A stretch of DNA of 64,000 bases, taken from contig NC_060022.1 of assembly GCF_021134715.1 (NCBI RefSeq), positions 5,151,001 to 5,215,000 of the forward strand, written 5' to 3'. The stretch's first letter is position 1; each line of letters opens with the position of its first letter. The notes under the pieces are model-generated. The model was not told the origin of the DNA. It saw nothing but the letters and a program-made list of their open reading frames with translations, and made no database searches. Origin of the DNA: Daphnia pulex. Taxonomy: Eukaryota > Arthropoda > Branchiopoda > Diplostraca > Daphniidae. Shown here in pieces: positions 50,502-63,211 of the stretch. Made by a program: the position numbers and the translations under genes.

Positions 50502-51291
50502 ATGGAAGAACGTGTCGAATATTGGTCGAAGAGGTGGTAAGCCGAAGACGCACCTTGGCACAAATCCGAAGTCAATGAGTTTATTTTTATCAAGTTTATA
50601 AAATCAAAGAAGGAAAGTTACGCATATTCGTCCCTCTATGTGGGAAAACACAAGACTTAAGATGGTAGTCAAAATTCAGATTTGTGAAATGAATTTTGCC
50701 TAGTTAAGTTGATGCTGACACTATGTTTATAAATAAGGCTTTATGACATAGGACATGAAGTCGTTGGATTATTAGATGGGGTGAGAAACCAATCGTGGAA
50801 TTTTTCAAAGAGCAAGGTTTAGCCTACACTAAGGGAAATGAAGGACCCTGTAAGTGAGCAACTGTCCTTAATTTAACTGTCACATTTATCCAAAATTGTG
50901 TTCTTAGAGTGATGATGGAATCTGGGACTGTGGATCTATTGTTGCCATATTAGCTATGGAGAGAGAAAGGTATGCAAAACTGATAAAAAGTCTCTTAAAT
51001 AGACATTTAGCTCTCTGATTGATACTATGCAGTATGATCAGTCAACACTTCCAGGACCACCTTTTCTCAGTTGAAGAAGTGAAGCATCTATTTGGTAATA
51101 TGAAGACTCTTAATAGAACTAGCACAGCTTATGTATGACCACATGTTTTGTTTAATATAGGTAATACTTGCGAAGTGCTGTTGAACATCAATACGAATGC
51201 TGGCCCAACTTCATCTACTTCGTCGGAAGTACGCTGTAACATTGATGAATGCTATGAGGTTATTTTGTTACGTAGGGCTGAAGTGTTGTAA
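50502..51291 (+). pseudogene. TPMT-like methyltransferase copy 3 (decayed)
   Basis: Clearly homologous to copy 2 along its length, including about 60 bases of shared upstream sequence. It has a stop at codon 13 (TGG TAA), a shortened first exon, a deletion that removes most of exon 3, frameshifts in exon 2, and a damaged PGPP region. No coding frame survives. Confidence 0.85.
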
Positions 51292-54200
51292 ATGAGTAAT
51301 ATTAAAAATGTAGCGAATTCAATATACAATTCCATGATAAAATTTTAATTTAGAAAGTCCTAATTTACAATGACAAAAAGTTTTGAATGTTTTAGTTTAT
51401 TAAAAAGCAATTCACAATTGAATGTACGCTATAGGAATTTTTTTGCTTAACTGGAAAACATTTAAATACGAATGCCAAAGTGAACCAACAACAAAAGTCA
51501 ACTATCATATGAAACAGTTTATTTTTCGTTCCACAATATAATAACCAATCCAATATAAACATTTGAACTTACAAGTAGTAGATGTATGAAACTTGATAGT
51601 TCTGGATGAATTCTACCCGGTGATGTTAGAAAAAGAAACAAAACCACGGTCGAATTCACCGATAAATACCAAGTACTCGGAGAATGCACAACATATTAAT
51701 CACCAGAATACAAGAGACCTACTCGATGAAATAGAATACAGCAACCGGACGAGTGTGGGTTCTAGTCATACCGACTAAATTTAAAATACAACTAAAACCG
51801 AACTCGCCGACTGACGTATGCTCAACTAGAAACTTAACAGGACAACTTTAAAGAGATGTTGCTCCGTCGACAGCAACCCACCGAATAAACTTTTTCAAAT
51901 CCACCAAAGACCCCAACAGATCTGAGCCACCCCCTTCGGCAAAAGAGGTCACAAGAGGGTAAAACGGCCGGAACAAGTTCACGAGCTCACCCTACTATGA
52001 GAGCTCGCACAGGATTGGTCCAAATGTGCCACACGTGTCCGACCCCATTCCAGGTCAACGGCAGCTAACGGGATTCGAGGGGAGGTCATAAAAAGAAAGT
52101 TGTGAATACCGAAAATGAAATAAGGTCAAACCACCCTCGACGGTTGAAATCCTGAGATGAGCGACATCTGGAACGCAGTTTTCAAATGCCAAACAGTCCA
52201 AAATAGAAGTTTAAGATTCATTCACCAAGGGCGAACGTACCCAGTGATTTGCATATAATATGAATCAAACTGAGTAAAGTTCCCCCCTGATGCTTGGCTC
52301 GACTAAACAATTATACATGCAATGAAATAAAATATCAAACCACGACACACCAGCGGCTGAATCCCGTGGTGCTATGCAACCAAGAATTCAAGCTAAAATG
52401 TCTAGCACATCATCCACTAGACTCAGCACTGGGGGGCTGTGTACACACAAACACAAACATGCACGTTAACGAGACGAACGAGTATCGTTATCTAGTAACT
52501 ACGACTGTGATAGAAATAAGACAATTGAATCGATTCAGAAAAATCGACAATTCAATCAACCACAAGCGGTAGTTCCTAGGTCCCGTTACTCTACACTGGA
52601 GAGGTAAGTCACAATTGTACATTTTAAACGTCGAAAACAATTCCACTTGTTGCCTTGCTGATCTAGCTTTATGAACTTATAAACCTCATACAGCTAGACC
52701 ACCAAAGAAAAAAGCAAAAATAAAAATACAACCTGTAACAAGAGAAACGCACATAGGTAGATTGTTGGTTGACGTCGTGGACGAGTGTCAGATCTAGTCA
52801 CGAACATGAGGACAACGCGACTAACGATCCCCACTCATCGACGAAATCCGACCGAGTTTTGAGTCGACTGCACCAAGTGGATGATACTGAAAGAACAAGC
52901 AATGTTTACTAAAAACAGGAGACATGAGCTCACAATTGACAGTTCGAATGCAAGAATTGAATTGACTTGACGAGTGCCGAGACGAGCCACTTTATGGGAG
53001 CTGCATTTCCACACCTTCTTTCCGAGCAGCCTCCCATCCCTATAACGCCGCTGGTGGTGGGGGGACTGTTTCGAGGTCGAACGAGGTTAAAATCTCTTCT
53101 CATCCCTACACCTTTAATGGCGTCTCTACCTTTTCGACTGCGCAGCTTCCCTTCCTCATTTAGCCAATCAACCTTGATCGACCAATTGAAACAAACAATT
53201 TAGACAAGGGATTTTCAAACTGTTGGGGAAAACGAGACGACTCCATTTTGTTTTGGCCTGCACACAAAGAAATGGGGGGAAAAACAAAAGACGGCGAGAT
53301 TTTCAGGCCGTTATAAAAGCCGCTGGGAATCTCAAGGGAGTCTGTGGCTCTACATTTTTATTTCAGGAATTTTGAAAAGATGAAAATTGTGACTCCCACT
53401 TGACTCTAAATGCAGCTACCAATTTAACAAAAGAAAAATGGCAATGACCTCGCACGACCTTCTTGTTTTTTTGTTTGTTGAAGGTCAACAGCCTCAACGA
53501 ATCTCAATTGTTAACATTCAAACTAGTTGAAACTTGAAAGCAATCAAATGTAAAATCTGGAATAAAACACGAAAATCAAACAAAGTAATGGCCGCCTTGC
53601 TTACGCCAAATCGGATAACGATGCCAAAACGTTTCAGTTTAAAGTGTCGAAGATTTCAAAATTTCCCAGGAAATGATTACGAATGATTCACGAGTTTACA
53701 CAAATAGAGCGATAAGATTTAGCAATCACACAGATTACTTCACATGTAGGAAGAAGAGATACTTACGAAAGGGTAAAGAAGTGGACCACGTGTTGAAGAG
53801 ATCAGTTTTCAAATAAGTTGATGCAGAATTGCAGATAATCTTTCCAACAGATAAGTGAGAGAAATATGATCATCATAAGAGGAAAAGTAAATCGAGTAAT
53901 TCAGTTGCCATAAAGTTAGATCGAATTAAGTTTTCGAATTCCATTACGTGACTTCGTGCGTTGCGTCGAGGTCAGACGGCTTTCAAGGGTATAATGGCCA
54001 CCATAACAGGGTTGAGAAGGCTTTGTCCTTTTTCTTACCCTTCCTCCAGAGTTTCCGGTGCATAAGAATTCACCAGAATGAAGCACTCAGGCCATCTAGC
54101 GGTCGTTCTGAAAACATCAACTTAAAATTACTTCAAAATTTCAAAAAATACGCAAAAAAAGTATCTTTTCAAGTTCGTGTATTACACACATTTCCCTTGT

Positions 54201-54298
54201 TAACACAATGACTCGTTTAAAAATATGAACTATAAACTAAAGGAAATCAAAATTGTTTTCTTTCTTAATTAATTAATCGATGATAAAATCTCAAAATC
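51292..54298. other. Gene-poor region with unusual AC-rich composition
   Basis: About 3 kb without a supported gene. From about 51600 to 53000 the plus strand is enriched in A and C relative to flanking DNA and has many short AC-rich words, but no transposase, reverse transcriptase or tandem repeat was recognised. The rightmost part should include the 3' region of the LEA-like gene. Confidence 0.4.
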
Positions 54299-57200
54299 TT
54301 ATATGGCCACTCGATCCTCCAACAGTGTGGTGTCTGACAAAGCATCTTCATTCGGCTCAAACTCCTCCTGTATCAAATACGATGTCAATTAAGTAACACC
54401 AAAAAAGCTTAAAATGAAAAACTATTTTACATTTGAGCTGAAGAGCCCAGTGACGTGCTTCTTCAACTTGGCAAAGGTAGAAGGTCTCTCATCACTAGAC
54501 TTGACATCCTCAATTGATTGACTCGATCCAAGTTCTTGCTCCATTCTGCAAAGTGATGATACAAAACAGCAACAAAAGATGAATTAATATTTATTGATTC
54601 GTGGCTCAGACGCACTCAAGGACTTACGAAGCATCTGCACCCGGAAGAAGGGATCCGGCTTTCTCCTGTCGGCGCTCGTTGACCTAATATTAACAAAATA
54701 TAAGATACAATTTGATAAATTATAAGAAAAATAATGTACCTCCACAGATGGTTGATCGTGATGATGTGGTTCGAGATGCAGTTTTTCCATCAATCCATGA
54801 ATGGCATGTTCGATTTTGTGACCAACTCCGGGAGCCGAATCTTTCGCCTGTTCCATAGATTCGCGTGAGTCGTCACGAACTTGGCCCGTCTTGTCTTTGA
54901 TAGTCTGTCCAGCCTGATCGTACAATCCTGATGCTTTGTCTTTAACCTGTTGGGCCGTTTCCTCTGCTGAGTCCCGTGTGCCAGTAACCCAGTCCTTGGC
55001 TTTCTCAAACACCGATCCAGCCTTTTCTTTACCTTGTTCAGCAGCTCCAGACGCTTTGTCTCTGGCCTGCTGGGCCGTTTCTTCTGCCGAGTCCCGTGTG
55101 CCCGCAACCCAGTCTTTAGCTTGCTCGTAAACCGATCCAGCCTTTTCTTTACCTTGCTCCGCTGCGCCAGAGATTTTGTCTTTCGCTTGATGAGCAGTAT
55201 CAGCAGCGGTATCCCGGGCTCTTCGGGTCGAGTCTGCAACCGTATCGCCGGCCTGCTGGGCCGTTTCTTTAGCCTGTTCGCCAGTTCCGGTGATCCATTC
55301 TTTAGCGCGATGCAACAATGACTCGGCATGTTCTTTGCCCTGGTGCGCAGTATCTTGGGTTCCTTCCTTCACCTGATGGGCTTTGTCGCTGATTGATCCA
55401 CCAGCTTGCTGGGCTTTCTCTTTAGCTTGTTCGCCAGTTCCGGCCACCCAATCCTTGGCTCGCTCCAGCAGATTTCCAGCTTCGTCTACACCTCGGTTTC
55501 CAGCATCTTTAGTTCCTTCTTTCAGATTACGAGCTTTTTCCTTGGCCATTTCACCAGATTGCTGGGCTTTATCCATGGCTTCGCTTCCAGTTCCGGTAAC
55601 CCAGTCTTTCACTTGTTCGAAAACAGTTTCAGCTTTCTCTTTGCCTTGATTTCCAGCATCCTGGGCTCCTTCTTTCACTTGGCTACCTGCTCGCGAAGCA
55701 GCGTCTTTAGCTTCCTGGGCCGATTGGGAGGCTTGATCACCTGCTTGATGGGCACTTTCTTTGGCCTGATCACCTGCTCCAGAAATCCATTCTTTGGCCC
55801 GATGGAACAGCGATCCAGCTTCCTCGTTTCCTCTTTCGCCAACATTTTCAGCTCCTTCTTTCAACTGATGGGCAGCCCCGGAAGCGGAATCTTTTGCTTG
55901 GTGTGCCGTATCGCTAATGGAATCCCCAGCTTGTTTGGCTTTGCCTTTAACATGTTCACCAGTTCCGGATATCCAATCCTTGGCTTTCTCAATCAGCGAT
56001 TCGGATTCTTGCTGAGCTCGTCTGGCGGCATCTTCGGTTCCTTCTCTAGTCTGTTGGGCTCCTTCAGAGGCAGAATCTTTTGCTTGTTGGGCCGTCTCTT
56101 GAGCTTGATGGCCCGTTCCCGACACCCACTCTTTTGCCCGTTGCAAAATGGATCCAGCGTGTTCTTTTCCTTGATTAGCAGCTTCTTCAGCCTGTGCTTT
56201 TGCCTGTCGGGCTTGTTCTTCCGCCTGATCGCCGGTCTGACTGACCAAGTTCTTTGCTCGATCATAGGCCGATCCGATATTTTCACCGGCTCGAGTTCCA
56301 GCATCTTCGAAACCTTCTTTGACTTGTCTGGCTGCTCGAGATGCAGCACCTTGAGCCTGATGGGCGGTGTCCATCGTAGCATCTTTAGCGCGCTGAGCTG
56401 CATCCATCGTGGCATCTTTTCCTTGTTGGAAATAAGTCGATGGTTCTTCTTTAACCTGTTCCAATTTCTCCTCGCCTTCGTGCGTAGTTCCAGCTATCCA
56501 TTCCTTGGCCCGTTTGAAAAAAGATCCACCTTCTTCTTTACCTTGACGGGCAGCTTCTTCGGCTCTCTCTTTAGCTTGCTGGGCTTGTTGTTGAGCCTCG
56601 TCGGTGTTTTGGGAGACTAAATTCTTGGCTCGATCGTAGGCTGATCCAACGGTATCACTTGCCCGGCTACCAGCATCTTGGAATCCTTCTTTAACCCGTT
56701 GGGCCCCACGGGATGCGGTATCTTGGGCCTGATGAGCAGTGTCGACCGTGGCATCTTTGGCGCGCTGGGCAGCATCCATAGTGGCATCTTTGGCCCGTTG
56801 GGCGGCATCGACTGTGGAATCTTTAGCGTGTCCTAATTTCTCTGCGCCTTCGTGAGTTGTGCCAGAAATCCAATCCTTGGCTCGGTGCAGCAAAGACTCG
56901 GGTTTTTGTTCCAAGTTTTCATCCGCGCCAACGGCTCGCTTGACTCTTCCGGCCGTCTCATCTTGGGCTCCTTCTTGACGGATGTCTGAAGGATCAAAAG
57001 GTAGGTTATCACTCATGCTGGCCTTGAGGGTTTCCGCCGTTTCCTTGAGAGCTCTTTCAACTCGATGCAATAAATCTGCTCCGGAATCTTTAGCTTTTTC
57101 TAAAACCGAACCGGCTGGAGGTGATGGGCTGTGAACGTCGGTGGCGAATGATCTTTCTCTTTCTTGTTGATTTGTTCTAAAAAAATATCAAAAATAAATG

Positions 57201-57773
57201 GCACATGTGAGGAAAAACATGAAATGAGGGTAAACTTCGTCAATCTAAATTATTAAGTGACTTACTTCTCTTCGGCGGTAAGAGGCGGTTCGATCGCGGC
57301 GGCCGCCAGGAGAGTGAAACAAAGGAAAAGAGCAACATCGACGCTACGTCGACGTTTGTTTCGACTGAAACGAATTTTGTAAAAAAATCAAATAAAAAGA
57401 AAAATTTGTTTACTGGCAATTTCTAGGAAGGAAAAAGATACAAAAAACGTTTTCCGGACGGCAGCCATGATAACGAACCGCTTTCGAGAACTACTTATAC
57501 ATCAAATCAATAACTTTTACAACCGAAAACTAAGTTTTGAATAACGATCCTTCTTGTTTCATGAAATGTGCCGATTCACACATACACATCAAAAACTAGC
57601 AGAATAATGGAACAAGGTTCAAAGTGTACGAATAAAAATATCGATCCCGGCTTTAACAGAAAATAATAGACACAGGAGCACACAAAAGAGATTGGGATTT
57701 CAAAAGGGCTAGAAAAAAGAAAAAAAGAAAGAACTTACACCAAAATATCGATGAGATCCACTACGTCCGTCAT
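54299..57773 (-). CDS. Secreted LEA-like (group 3) repeat protein with furin-type site
   Basis: About 930 residues. Start ATG at 57773 (MTDVVDLIDILV). Exon 2 holds a basic stretch (RNKRRRSVDV) and a hydrophobic core (ALFLCFTLLAAAAIEPPL), read as a signal peptide or signal anchor. Near residue 125 is RVKR|AVGADENLEQ, a furin-type consensus. The body is one large exon (54739 to about 57176) with about ten modules of roughly 60-80 residues, each built on a block like RAKDWISGT or RAKEWITGTGEQAKETAQQA and followed by Ala/Lys/Gln/Glu helices of group 3 LEA type. The tail is LHLEPHHHDQPSVEV, a short exon (NERRQEKAGSLLPGADA), then KHVTGLFSSN and EEFEPNEDALSDTTLLEDRV. Group 3 LEA proteins protect against desiccation or freezing; assignment rests on repeat style, so an apolipoprotein-like amphipathic role is an alternative. 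Confidence 0.75.
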
Positions 57774-57885
57774 TGGTCGTGAGATTGCGTGCTGTTCTTC
57801 AGTTGGATGGCTTTCCTTTGACGTGCTTGTCTATACACTTGTCGATAGATCGCTGAAAGACTCGAGAATAAACCATCCACCGTCC

Positions 57886-57900
57886 AACAGACTCTATATA
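57886..57900 (-). promoter_or_regulatory. TATA box upstream of the LEA-like gene
   Basis: On the minus strand GTATATATAG lies about 120 bases before the ATG at 57773, a suitable distance for a TATA box with a short 5'UTR. Motif-based only. Confidence 0.5.
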
Positions 57901-59295
57901 TACCTCTCGACAGCCATCGACGTTGGTAGATCGATGGATGACGAGAGAAAAAAGGATTTTTCCACGATGACGACAGCATCGAGATTCAAAATTAAAACGT
58001 TTTCGATTCGAGAAGATACGACATTGAGAATTCGGGGAATTCATTAAGCTAAACGTTGTATTTCCAGTGAGAGAAAAACGAGCAGATTTTATTTTTTGTT
58101 TTGTTTTTTTGTAGTTAAGGAAGATAAAGATCGAATAGATAAACCGGCCGACAGAGAGAATGACATAACGAAACGATGGAGAAACACACTTATTAGATCT
58201 GATGAAATTTTTTAGAAATCCCACGCTCCCCAAAGCAAAAAATAGAATAACTATAAGAGAAAAAAAAAATTGGAAAGCAAAAAAGAAAAACAAAATTCTT
58301 TTTTTAAATAGATTCAACCATTTGGGGATGGGATTTTTCTTTTTTTGTGAGACGGATACAAGAGTCCCATTTCATTTAATGAAGAAATGTTTTCCCCTTG
58401 TTTTCTGCGAAGACTAACGAAACGAATCCAACACGGAAAACAAATGGAAAACATAAAAAGAATCGAGGGAAAAAGGTTTTTTTTTTAGTGCCATCGATGG
58501 GATTCGTCAGGGGAGGCAAAAAGGAAAAGATGGCGGGTGGTTGCGTGATTAAACATGTGTGTGTGTGTATAGTGATTTTAAAGAGAGAGAGGAAGTGGGT
58601 CGGGGGGTAGAAAGGAGAAAAAAAAAAAGGAAACGAGTGCAAGTCAACAAAGTCGTGTTCGACCATCACAGTTTCTCCCCTCTCACAAATTCACATCAGC
58701 AGTTCTCCTGCTGTCTAGTTAAGTGGTCGAACCAGTTGAGTGTGTGAGAGAGGTAACAGAGAAATAGGATTGAACACTATAGTTTTTATATAACACACTC
58801 GGTTAAAAAAATCGAGACGAAATCAAGGGAAAGAACAAACCTGGATATCCCTAAAACCACGATCGCCACTTTAGCGTGTTTTACTATCTTTTATTACTTT
58901 CGTTTTTTCGTTTTTGCTGTTTTTTTTTGTTTGTGTAAGCTTCCTCAAACTTTTTCCATATTGATTAAGTTGGCAGTTGCTTCAATTGGTTTCAGTTATG
59001 CAATTTGGTGTACAAATAGAACTGTCTCATTACATCCCCCCTAAAGTTTATCCCAACGACTGCGGATAAATTATGAAGAATAATTAGCTCCTTTTTCCTC
59101 GAAAAAAACGCACGCGAAAAAAATTAGAAAAAAGAGAAAAAAATTATAAATGGATTACGATAAGGACTTCAACGGGAGTTTGATAATTATTTGTTTTGTT
59201 TTTAGATGTTTTTTCCTCCTTTATCAAAAAGAGTTTAACAAGACTCTCGCCGAGGTACATATTTTTCCCCATTTGTGAAATTGTTTGTTGAGTTT
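57901..59295. other. Intergenic: LEA-like upstream and TPD52 3' region
   Basis: AT-rich with many A/T homopolymers. No supported coding sequence. Confidence 0.45.
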
Positions 59296-62200
59296 CTAGG
59301 CCACTGGTTTCTCCAGTTGGGTCGGTGTAGTGGTCGGAGTAGCAGTCGACGACGAGCCAGTGACGGTCAGACCGCCCGAGTTGGCGGCTTCTCGCTGAGC
59401 CTCGGCTTCCTTGAGAGCCTCGTCCAATTCGTGAGATGAACTTGAACGAGACGTCACCACCTTCGACTGCAAAAGAAAATGAAATGAGTTGGGCCGTTAT
59501 GAAAGCCAATAAATCAAATGTTGTTTATACCTTGACGTTAGTGTAGACTGAGCCGACTCTTTCCTCCATGGAGCGGAAAGTGTCCGAATTTTTAACGGCT
59601 CCTATCTTGGCGGACAATCCTCCAGTGATTCCGCCGAGGAAAGTCGTCGTCTTCTCAGCTGTCGTCTTCAGCGCAGTCTCCGTTTTCTGGTACCTAAAAG
59701 AAAATATCGGGAAAAAGTAAACGGAATTGTTTTATCGCTCCACAAAAATTCGAAAATGTGACATAAAATGCCACGACAAAATTGGCAATAATGGATCATC
59801 CTAGGGGACTTTCATCGCCCCGTCTTTTGTGCAGGCAAGCAGAAAACCCCAAGCAAGACTCTGACGCTGGACTCAGTCGAGCGCATCGATCGCAATCAGT
59901 CCGGTATATGAGCCACACACAGAGAAGAGGACCAAAAAAAGAAGAAGAGTAGTACTCGCATATATGAGACAACAGGAACAACAACCACAATAAGAAGAAT
60001 AAGGAGGAAATACAAAAAAAAATAAAAAAATAGATATGAGTTAATAAATGTGCAGCCATTTTTTATTATTTTTTCTTTTCCTTCTGCCTGGGTCAATATA
60101 ACGCATAAAGATCTGGGGCAAAAACTAAGGGAGAAAATGTGGTGAAAGGGCAGAGCGAGAGAGAGAGAATATGAGAGGGAGATCAAGGGAGGTGGGAAAC
60201 TGTATTAACATTTCTTTCTGAACGAGAGTGAACGGGCGCAGATAGCGCGGGGAAAGGCGGTAGGGGGTTTGCAAGGACGGACAGACGGAAATCAATACGA
60301 ATAGTCAAGCACGTCGAGTCGATATTTTTCAAGGGGGGAGGAAGTGGGAGAGGGTGGCGGGGGATGTGCGAACGATGAGCTTTACAGCTCCAGGAGCATA
60401 TAGAAAGGAAAGGGCGGTGGGAGGTGGAGGCGGAAGAGTACAAAATCCCCACCCCCTTCTTCCGCCTCCCACTCTTTCCCTTCTCTCTTGTGCCCAGATT
60501 GCCCTTTACCCCTATAAGCCTTTCATACAGTGGATATCAAAGAATGGAGGGGGGTCCCGAAAATGGTCCGGCTAGACTTAGACGTTTTTCTTTTGAGATA
60601 AGTCTTTGTTGGAAACAACTGATTTTTGTGCGATTTCCTGCTAAATGTGCTGCGGGAATGGATGGGGACCCATTTCGCTTTACCCCGTTTACCCCAGTGT
60701 CGACAGCAACTGCCAAAAGAAACCCACAACCTCTTCCACAAAATAAAGTTAAGGCTTGCGCCAAGCGAGTAATATTCCCTTCCAAATAATAAGCGCTGCT
60801 CAATCCAATTATGCACCAGCAGCAAGAATGAGCGAACTAGCAACTTCTACTCTAATCGTTTTGCCTCAAAATACTACTCGAACGAAAAGAAATAGCGGGG
60901 CCGTTGAAAAAGACCTAGAAGTAGAAGACAAGCGTCAACTTACATTTCACGAGCGGCGTCCATGATTGCGATCAATACAACAAGTAACAAATAATTCGAT
61001 GACACTTGATAAGATATGTATGCGGATAAAAAGGGTCGGAATGGAAGTCCTATCAATTTTGGTTTTTTTTTTCCTCTCCTACTAATTCAAGTCGGATGAG
61101 CGACTTGAAACCAGCGACACTTCGACACGGAGAGAGAGAGGCAAACTCTGGCAGCAATGGCAGGGAGACGAGCTCCTTTTTGCTCCTTCCCGTTTTCTGA
61201 CTTTTTCTTTTTTTTACAAATGGATTCCGATGAAAAGACGCCCAGCGACGACGCCGATCGATGGACACGCGCAAGGCTATTTTACCGCACCGCTCGCGCA
61301 ACCACTCACGCTCTGTCTCTTTTCATATCCAATACCCGCCTTCCTTGTGGTCTGCTCTGCCTACACACACACACATAACTATGGTACCGTATCGAGCCCA
61401 GCTGTTGGGTTCTCGGTATGGAATTTTCTTACAACTCTAAAATTTCTACTTGGATTCATTTTCGAGTGAAAATGCAAGACCTACAAACAAAAAAAGCAGC
61501 ATACTTACAGGGGAGCGCTAGAAATCGCCTTGGATACCTCCTCCACCTTTTCCTCAATCGTTTGGAAGCTGACAAACACAAAATCAAGCAGTCAAAACTA
61601 CAGTGGTGCTAAGGATTGAAAAAAACCAAGTATGAAAATAAAAGCTAAATTTGAGCAACAGCTGAATGGTTAAATTAAACATATGAATAATCGTTATTGG
61701 TTGTCAATACAACTCAAATTATGGACAGGCCAACTGAAATTAACATATAATTACTTTCTGCTATTTTTGTACTAAGATGCTAATGTTTAACTTTAAGCTG
61801 TTGCTCTACAATCAAAAGTAAGAATAAACCCAAAAAGATTGTACGCAGTTCCACAAAACATGTAGACGAGAACCAACAGTTAACAATGATTAAGGAAATG
61901 AAACTGTAACCTTTGTGTAATGCAGTAGTACTTACGTGGAAGTCTCCTTGACATTTCTCAAACCCTGTGAAATGTCATTCGAAAATTCACCCCAGGCTGT
62001 GATACCTAGTTTACGTTTGAGTTCTGAAGATTTCCTTAGTTTTGAAGTTAGGACTTGGCGCATTGTTTGAATTTCATATTCCACCTGCAGCAATTGATCA
62101 TGACACTGACAGTTCATTGAGACCCAATAAATATAATGTACCTCAGCCAGCTCTTTCCTCCATTCTTCTTTTTTAATTTCTTGTTCTTCCAGTGATAAAT

Positions 62201-62364
62201 TCATGAACGATTGAGACATCGGGAATTCACCCATACCGTCAGTGACGTCAGGAGTTTGAGGTTCATCTTGAAATTTATTGGAATTGGACGCTATAAAAAG
62301 ATTAAAAACCTTTAATAAATGTACAAAAAAACCTATAAAACGCAGTTATACCAGAGGTGTTCAT
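59296..62364 (-). CDS. Tumor protein D52 (TPD52/D53/D54) family protein
   Basis: Coiled-coil adaptor family linked to vesicle trafficking. The full-length model starts at 62364 (MNTSASNSNKFQDEPQTPDV), continues in SFMNLSLEEQEIKKEEWRKE and the coiled coil VEYEIQTMRQVLTSKLRKSS, then LKRKLGITAWGEFSNDISQG. An exon at about 61509-61570 gives FQTIEEKVEEVSKAISSAPL. The conserved C-terminal part is YQKTETALKTTAEKTTTFLG, SAKIGAVKNSDTFRSMEERV and GSVYTNVK, ending with SKVVTSRSSSSHELDEALKE and QLEKPVA*. KLGITAWGE and SFEERVG-type blocks are diagnostic of the family. An alternative internal first exon is listed separately. Confidence 0.92.
60944..60963 (-). CDS. Alternative internal first exon of the TPD52-like gene (MDAAREM)
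   Basis: A 20-nt exon, ATG to GAA AT, followed by GTAAGT. Its phase 2 matches the exon at 59693, giving MDAARE-M-YQKTETALK. It would make a short isoform lacking the coiled coil. Internal promoters are known in vertebrate TPD52 genes. Confidence 0.55.
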
Positions 62365-63211
62365 GTTGACGAGAGAATGTGAGGTGAATTAATTCGGCTT
62401 TCGACTACAACGAAACAATTTCCGGAAAAGCAGAAGCACTTTGTAAAACAGTCGATGTGACGTGTCTTGCTTCCCCCAATAGAGAGGGCGCTTTTTCGTA
62501 TTGTGAGAACTAGACCGGCTTCACGAAGCTTACTTGCCGCTTTTTGTTTCAAATGACAGAAAAGAAGTTTTATCGATGCAATTTCGAAAAACAAAAATAT
62601 TTCGTCGCCTCAGTTGGCAATGCCAATACAATTAAAATTAGGCAAAAGCTTTGCACACAAAATTATGGTACTGAATAGACCGCCATTTAACAGGTAGAAC
62701 ACGAGCAGTTTGGCAGGTGGCCAGGTGCAACGCTAATGGGCACCCACGCTACATCATTTCGTCATTCGTGAGTCAACTACCTCGAGTCATTTCTTTGTTC
62801 TGACTTCTGATAGTCAACTTTTATTTCTGGATTTTTTATCATACCAAAAAGGGTGCGGTTCACATTGGTGAAATAATTTTGCAAGCTAAAATAGGGCGGG
62901 GCAGCGTTTATAGGCACTAACAATAGTTATAACGAGACCATTTCCGTAAATAGACACGAATTTATTAAAAGACTTGGTTTATTCGATCTTATTTATTTAT
63001 TTTTTCTTGAGCTGAATCCAAACGCACTAAAGAAATCTGAAGATAAAAACTGTAATACAAAACTGCCAAGTGGTCAATAATAATAATTCCATAATTTTTT
63101 TATAGAAAAAGCAGTGCCATTCTGAGTAAAGTATATGACGAAATGACGAACTGACATCCATCATTGATTAGAGCGATTAGAGTGAGTTTCAAACACAAAT
63201 AAAAAATTGTT
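62365..63211. other. TPD52 promoter and FBXW5 3' region
   Basis: No coding sequence was recognised. Several tttatt motifs (for example at 62961) give AATAAA on the minus strand and may be FBXW5 poly(A) signals. Confidence 0.45.

Noticed and set aside
55406-56620. 404-codon open frame on the plus strand opposite the LEA-like gene
   Set aside because: It lies antisense to the large repeat exon of the LEA-like gene and arises from its biased, repetitive codons; its translation shows only repeated hydrophobic words mirroring the repeats.
58202-58747. Lys- and Phe-rich open frames on both strands
   Set aside because: They result from A/T homopolymers in the intergenic region; no protein features.
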